A stretch of 64,000 bases of DNA from Rhodospirillaceae bacterium (GTDB taxonomy: Bacteria; Pseudomonadota; Alphaproteobacteria; Dongiales; Dongiaceae), in NCBI GenBank assembly GCA_008012315.1, contig SSEL01000015.1:1-64000 (forward strand), in the 5' to 3' direction. A program made the translations under genes and the position numbers. Below, one piece after another: positions 59,143-64,000 of the stretch (the stretch's first letter is position 1; every line of letters starts with the position of its first letter). The notes beneath the pieces are model-generated. The model searched no databases, was not told where the DNA came from, and saw nothing but the letters and a program-made list of their open reading frames with translations.

Positions 59143-62100
59143 GAGGACGCGCCCCCAAAGATCACGATCATTCCGTCGGGCATGCCCGCAGCAGACGTCT
59201 CCGGTAACTCGAATAGCGTCCAGCCCTTAGCGTCAGCTTCCTGGCGCGTTTCCTTGGTCAGCGGAGAGGCGCAGGCGGCGATGAAGTGACTGCGCCAGGT
59301 GAAGCTCATCTCCTGACCCGAAAAGCTGACGGGTGAGCTATCCGGAGGCGGAAGCCCCTTGTCCTTGAAGACGTTCGTCCACTCGGCGTCTTCAGCCGGG
59401 AGACTCGATGCAACAGCGAGCGCGACCTTGCCCCGTGCGAGATCGATTAGCATCTGCTTTGCTTCAACGCTCGTGCGGTCGATCAGCTCGTGATCGGGCT
59501 GGTTAAAATACGAGAGCAGGCAGCGATAGCAGCCGCGAACGCAAGCCTCGCCATCGCGAGTGACGAGCAGCTTCGCGTCGCCCGCTGCGATCGCCTCATC
59601 GACCTTCTCGAAGTGCATAAGAACTAGCGCTTCTCGCGCGACCTTGCGAAGGGCCTGCGGATCTTCGACCAAGCGGCTCAGCACCCCGGCGCCACCCTCG
59701 GTCGCCTCGTAAGCCAGGATGGCGCGACGGTTATCGCGTGCGGGCAGCGGCTCGCCGAGAATCTCACCTTCTTCCAGTTGGAAAACGACTTCGATTCCGC
59801 GCATGAGGGCATGTTGAACCGTAGGGATTGTCTCGGCTGCGTAGGCCGAGGGCTCGCTGAAGCGGAAGAGAAGCGCGTTCTTGTGGTCGCGGACGATAGG
59901 AACGATGCGAACCGGCCGCACGACATCCGGCGGCACATCGAGATCCGGGTCTTCGTCTTCGGACTTTGCCCAGTAACCGCTGCGCGGGTCGATATAGAAA
60001 CCGAACTTGGTCTGCTGGGCGCGCCGTTTCAGTCCTTTGTTGATCCGGCTAATCTCGGCGCTGTTGGCATATTGCAGGGAGAGGATCGAGGTATCTTCGC
60101 AGCGGAAGTCGGCCTCGGTGATCTGGATCCGGCCGTCCCGTTTCGGCCACGCAAACACAGTCTGAATCTCGAAACCCTGCCGGACGCGCTCCTCATCATT
60201 TGCCGTGATCCGCTCTGCGGGAGCGGCTTCGACATTGTCAATCCGGAGTGTTCTCTGCACGGGAACTTCGCCCGCCATCGGGCTATTGCAGGCGTGGCAC
60301 CGCTCGACCTCACCGTCGTGGCAGGCGCCGCAGTTCGAGCAGATGAAGATGTCTTTGGTGGCAAGCTCCGACCCGTCTCCGGTCCGGACCTCCGGCGGCA
60401 GCTTCGCCTTCATGACCCTGTAGGCGCGACCCTCGTGATAGATCAGGCTGCGCGGCCCAAACTCCGAGATGGCTAGGAAACGAGCGCGTTGCAGGAACGA
60501 ACCGGTTTTCCCCTCTCCAGGGATGAAGGCATAGAGCGGTAGACGGGGGAAATTATATCCCGGCAGGAATCCCTCGGTCGCGAGATAGCGGTACGAATAG
60601 AAGTCCGATCCATTCGAAGCCTTCCCCTGCTCAAGAATCGTGATTTGGTCGCTCGCCTGCATCTGCGCAGCTTTGATTCGACGACGATCCGCGCCCGAGA
60701 GGCCCGTGATCTCCGAGCGGGCATTGGCCTCCATCAGTTGCGTCCGAGCCGAGTTATAGAGTTCTCGCCAGCGATCGAAGGCGCGATCGAACTCCTGCGG
60801 TGCTCGCTGTGCGACCGCGGTGATGAAATCGTCTGGATCGCTCATCCAGACCGGCTTGCGGCCGTCCACCGAAGCGAGAATCTGATCGAGGACGCGCTTC
60901 ATCGGCGGATGTGCCGCAATCGCCAACTCAGGCCGGTCGATGACGTCGTGGATTTCTTGCTTCAGCGGATAGCCCGTCTGGGTCAGGTCGAGGACTTCCG
61001 GGATGTCCGGAGACAGGGCCAGCTTCGCTTCGGCAAGCCAGACGGCATGCAGATGCGAGCGCACGAGTTCTTCATTGGTGATGTCAAGCGCCGGAGGCCG
61101 AACGACACCAGCCACCATCTCATTGCGCCGCTCAAAGAAGTACTGATCGTGCGGTGATTGAGCGGCGCAATAGGTCACTATGACGGCGGCCTGCCCGGAA
61201 CGACCTGCACGACCCGCACGCTGGGCATAATTCGCCGGCGTCGGCGGCACGTTTCTCAGATAGACGGCATTGAGCGCGGAAATATCGACGCCAAGCTCCA
61301 TGGTCGGCGAACAGAACAGGGCAGGGAGAAATTGTTCTGACTCACCCGCCGATTTGAGGTCGGCGGCATTCTTCGTGAGACTTTCCCGATCCTCCTTCTC
61401 AAATCGGAAGCGCCACTCACGCCATTCGCGCTGTCTCTGGGAGACTTGTGCCGTGTGCTCACGGCCTTCGAGTCCCCAATAACTGCTGCGGCCGATCTTC
61501 AAATCGACGGCGATCTCATTGTAGAGATCATGAAAGTAGCGATTGCCCTGCGCTTCGCCGGTGCGGATGGCTTTGCCAGGAACGATACGAACCGCCGAAG
61601 GGGACAGACGCCAGCCCTGCAGGTCAGCCTCTATGTCGACGCGCGACACCAGACCCTCATGAGCCAAGAGTTCCATCAGGCCCGTCATCACCGTCAGGTA
61701 ATCCGTCTTGCCGAGCTTGGTCCCGAATACGCTTTTGCGATTTATGAGCCGGCCGATGCGAGAATTGTGTCCGGCCCGGATGATCGTCTGTTCTTCCCGC
61801 AGCCCCACCCGGTCTTTGCCCGGAGCTTGCAGAAACAGCGTCGTGCGGCTCCTTGGTGTCTCCTTCGCGTCGATGGCCCAGGGGGTGCGCAGAAGATTTC
61901 GGGACTTTTGAGCGACAGCGTCGAGGACGGTCAGATCAAGCGCTTCCGTTCCAACGGCTAGGCCATCGAGCATGGCACCGAGGAGCAGCTTCAGCATCGC
62001 CTTGCGCGCGGGCACGTCGAGCGCCCCGAAATCCGGTAAAATAGCTGTAAGACGCTCTGTATCTTCCGCAATGTCATCGAGTCCGATGAAGGCAACATCG

Positions 62101-64000
62101 ATGAGCTTGAGCACGGAGAGGCTCGGGTTGGTGTAGCGCCACCCACGGCGCAGATCTGTCCAGAGCCGATGGGCGAGAACCTTGGCGAGGGAGCGTTGGG
62201 CGTCTTCGCGAACTACGGCTCCAGCCTCGGGATCCAGCATCCAATGGACACGTGCGTCCTTGTTGGCCGCGGTGAACCCAAGCGCCTTCACTACCCGAAG
62301 ACCAAATTCGTCCTCGGCCATACCGTCGTCACCGGCGTCCAGAACCGCCCGCAGGATCGCGCCGCGCAAGAGGCTGACAAACAGGAAATCGTTGAAGTGA
62401 CCCGCCTGGAGGGCAGCGTCCTGCCGGTTGTCGGTGAAACCGAGCAACTTCCTTTTCTCTTTGGGAACGCTGCTGTTGCTCCAGTTCATCCATTCTAAAG
62501 CGGTCGAAACGAGGAGTGTCGTGGCCGAGCTTCGACCCTCACCGGACAGCCCGGCGAGCTTGGTTCGCTCCCGCATGTTGGGATTCGGTTGGTCGAGACA
62601 GCACGGGCAGAAGCCAAACTTCCCCGGCAAGAACCAAAAGCTCTTCCCCGACGTATTGTAGCGTCCACTAGGTGCGACGGTGAGCAGCTCCGGCGCCCTG
62701 CGCTTCCTGTTCGCTCTGAGGCGCTCGATGCCGTTTCGCTCCTCGCGCCAATCTTCAGGATACGTGTCGATCTCGCCTGTGAAAGCGTACTCGGGATCGC
62801 CGTCGCCCGTTGGAGTCAGATAGCCCGCCGTATCCGCTTCTTGGTCATCGAGTGGCGCATCATCAATGTTCCTTGGCAGGAACAGACTGCCATCCGCATC
62901 TTCGGTCTTCGTGACGACGTGGACCTCATGTCCGCATTCGCGGCAGAAACGAGTTGGGTAAAGGCGATCGCCTGGCGCGTTGGGATCTTCGAGCTGGCCT
63001 TCGAACAAGACATTTCTGGGTTGCTGAGTCAGCGTGGTGAAAACTTCGCCTGCGCCAGAGATGAACTGATGGAGTTTGAACGCCAGAAATGCGCTCGTCC
63101 CTGAGCCACCTCGCTCCGTTTCCGGAAGGCTGACTCGGGTCAGGAACGCCTCGAGACTGGTTCGGCAGGTTTCTATGCCGACGCCGCTATCCTTCGACAG
63201 CAGCGCGACGGCATCTTCAAAAGGGATCGGCTTCTTGCGCTTGAGTTCCTGCGCGTCATCCAGGCCGATCGCCAGTTCGGTCCACACCGCAAGTGGGTGC
63301 TCCTTCAGAACCTCGTCTGTCAGATCATCTGGAAGGGGAGATGTCAGGATAGACGCAAGCTTCGGCCGCACGTCGTCGAGTTTCAGCAGGTCATCCGTCG
63401 CCCGCCGAAGTGACTCATCGATGACCGATTCGGAGCCGATAGATGTGCCGAAAAGGCGCGACGCAACATCCGCTACAGCCTGCGCTCGGTTGGCGTCGGA
63501 TCCTTCGCTTGCCATGGTGGCCGAAGTTCCGATGCAGATTGGCGCCTTGTCCGGCGTGCAGCGATCGCGAAGACGACGAACAAGAATGGCGACGTCAGCA
63601 CCTTGGCGACCGCGATAGGTATGCAGTTCATCGAGAACGATGAAATCAAGGCCGCTTGCGTTCTCTATGACTTTGGTGTCGAGGCTGTCCTGCCGCGTCA
63701 GAAGCAGCTCGGCCATCATGAAGTTGGTCAGCAGAATGTCTGGCGGTTCATCGGCAATCCGTTGCCGGTCCTCCTGGCTCTCCTGGCCCGTGTAGCGCCG
63801 CACGATCGGCTTAATCTCACTGGGCAGGCCAGATTGGGAGATGAACCTTTCGATCTCCTTGATCTGGCTATTGGCCAGTGCGTTCATCGGATAAACGATG
63901 ACGGCGCTGGTTCTGCGCGGCCTTCCAGCTTTTCGTGCACGGACGATTGCATCGACGACCGGCACAAAGAAGCAGAGCGACTTGCCCGACCCCGTTCCGG
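59139..64000 (-). CDS. DEAD/DEAH helicase fused to DUF1998 (DrmA/DrmB- or DruE-like), 5' end beyond window
   Basis: At least 1620 residues; the frame stays open to the window edge, where it encodes Walker A G-T-G-S-G-K-S (about 63978-63998), so the start lies outside. Motifs follow: IVLDELHTYRGRQG, GTSATMAS, SPTMELGVDIS and QRAGRAGRSGQ. Several zinc-binding sites appear (CRECGHEV, CPCCLDQ, CSNCGACH...CHAC). The C-terminal DUF1998 region has YEATEGGAGVL and CVRGCYRCLLSYFNQPDHELIDR. In DISARM these functions are split between DrmA (helicase) and DrmB (DUF1998); a single large chain is also the form of Druantia DruE. First visible gene of a five-gene operon. Confidence 0.88.
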   Translation of the reverse strand, partial: GTGSGKSLCFFVPVVDAIVRARKAGRPRRTSAVIVYPMNALANSQIKEIERFISQSGLPSEIKPIVRRYTGQESQEDRQRIADEPPDILLTNFMMAELLLTRQDSLDTKVIENASGLDFIVLDELHTYRGRQGADVAILVRRLRDRCTPDKAPICIGTSATMASEGSDANRAQAVADVASRLFGTSIGSESVIDESLRRATDDLLKLDDVRPKLASILTSPLPDDLTDEVLKEHPLAVWTELAIGLDDAQELKRKKPIPFEDAVALLSKDSGVGIETCRTSLEAFLTRVSLPETERGGSGTSAFLAFKLHQFISGAGEVFTTLTQQPRNVLFEGQLEDPNAPGDRLYPTRFCRECGHEVHVVTKTEDADGSLFLPRNIDDAPLDDQEADTAGYLTPTGDGDPEYAFTGEIDTYPEDWREERNGIERLRANRKRRAPELLTVAPSGRYNTSGKSFWFLPGKFGFCPCCLDQPNPNMRERTKLAGLSGEGRSSATTLLVSTALEWMNWSNSSVPKEKRKLLGFTDNRQDAALQAGHFNDFLFVSLLRGAILRAVLDAGDDGMAEDEFGLRVVKALGFTAANKDARVHWMLDPEAGAVVREDAQRSLAKVLAHRLWTDLRRGWRYTNPSLSVLKLIDVAFIGLDDIAEDTERLTAILPDFGALDVPARKAMLKLLLGAMLDGLAVGTEALDLTVLDAVAQKSRNLLRTPWAIDAKETPRSRTTLFLQAPGKDRVGLREEQTIIRAGHNSRIGRLINRKSVFGTKLGKTDYLTVMTGLMELLAHEGLVSRVDIEADLQGWRLSPSAVRIVPGKAIRTGEAQGNRYFHDLYNEIAVDLKIGRSSYWGLEGREHTAQVSQRQREWREWRFRFEKEDRESLTKNAADLKSAGESEQFLPALFCSPTMELGVDISALNAVYLRNVPPTPANYAQRAGRAGRSGQAAVIVTYCAAQSPHDQYFFERRNEMVAGVVRPPALDITNEELVRSHLHAVWLAEAKLALSPDIPEVLDLTQTGYPLKQEIHDVIDRPELAIAAHPPMKRVLDQILASVDGRKPVWMSDPDDFITAVAQRAPQEFDRAFDRWRELYNSARTQLMEANARSEITGLSGADRRRIKAAQMQASDQITILEQGKASNGSDFYSYRYLATEGFLPGYNFPRLPLYAFIPGEGKTGSFLQRARFLAISEFGPRSLIYHEGRAYRVMKAKLPPEVRTGDGSELATKDIFICSNCGACHDGEVERCHACNSPMAGEVPVQRTLRIDNVEAAPAERITANDEERVRQGFEIQTVFAWPKRDGRIQITEADFRCEDTSILSLQYANSAEISRINKGLKRRAQQTKFGFYIDPRSGYWAKSEDEDPDLDVPPDVVRPVRIVPIVRDHKNALLFRFSEPSAYAAETIPTVQHALMRGIEVVFQLEEGEILGEPLPARDNRRAILAYEATEGGAGVLSRLVEDPQALRKVAREALVLMHFEKVDEAIAAGDAKLLVTRDGEACVRGCYRCLLSYFNQPDHELIDRTSVEAKQMLIDLARGKVALAVASSLPAEDAEWTNVFKDKGLPPPDSSPVSFSGQEMSFTWRSHFIAACASPLTKETRQEADAKGWTLFELPETSAAGMPDGMIVIFGGASS

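Noticed and set aside
1..64000. CRISPR arrays, rRNA genes or insertion sequences
   Set aside because: No regularly spaced repeats, rRNA-like sequence or transposase reading frames were found.

Overview
The window is GC-rich, densely packed bacterial DNA. Gene families, codon use and operon style (4-base ATGA overlaps, TGATG couplings, many ABC importers) suggest an alphaproteobacterium, perhaps of the Rhodospirillales/Rhizobiales type. This is inference from gene content; there is no rRNA or other marker to confirm it. No CRISPR array, rRNA operon, intact tRNA or insertion sequence was seen.

Layout. 1-8.4 kb: a DHA2 drug-efflux MFS, pyroglutamyl peptidase, a ClpC-like chaperone with an N-terminal zinc finger, an AdiA-type arginine decarboxylase, and the decayed tail of an MFS_3 transporter. 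8.5-13.1 kb (minus): a Liv-type amino-acid/amide ABC importer. 13.3-19.4 kb: a Gly/Ser-rich secreted protein, then a coupled operon of an acyl-CoA dehydrogenase and a polyamine-type ABC importer, ended by a strong hairpin. 19.5-22.1 kb: an AT-rich gap, a LuxR regulator and a Sel1-repeat protein. 22.4-26.5 kb: a compact export locus resembling the functional amyloid (Fap) system, with small Asn/Ser/Thr-rich secreted proteins, a periplasmic C39 peptidase and a FapF-like outer-membrane barrel with an N-terminal coiled coil. Three of its proteins carry an L-x-x-[I/L]-R-G-[G/A] motif after the Sec signal region, a plausible C39 cleavage site.

26.6-35.6 kb: an acyltransferase, an FAH-family hydrolase coupled to a NitT/TauT-type ABC importer, a divergent FCD regulator with palindromic operators, then a HutC-like regulator and a lone histidine ammonia-lyase. 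35.6-44.0 kb (minus): a seven-gene purine operon (FCD regulator, an ADA-fold deaminase lacking its catalytic Glu, adenine deaminase, and a BMP-type nucleoside importer of SBP, double ATPase and two permeases). 44.2-46.4 kb: housekeeping genes (THUMP methyltransferase, DUF488, DUF2945).

46.5-64.0 kb is an integrated element. Its left junction is the 3' half of a tRNA-Arg(CCG), followed by a tyrosine integrase, a HEPN-like protein and a tightly packed minus-strand defence operon: helicase-DUF1998 (cut by the window end), SNF2 helicase, a 1610-aa Eco57I/PglX-type DNA methylase, an SMC-like ATPase with a four-cysteine hook, and an HNH nuclease. This resembles class 1 DISARM but has a fused DrmA/DrmB-like protein and two accessory genes.

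The two most interesting parts are the Fap-like C39 export locus and the DISARM-like operon.
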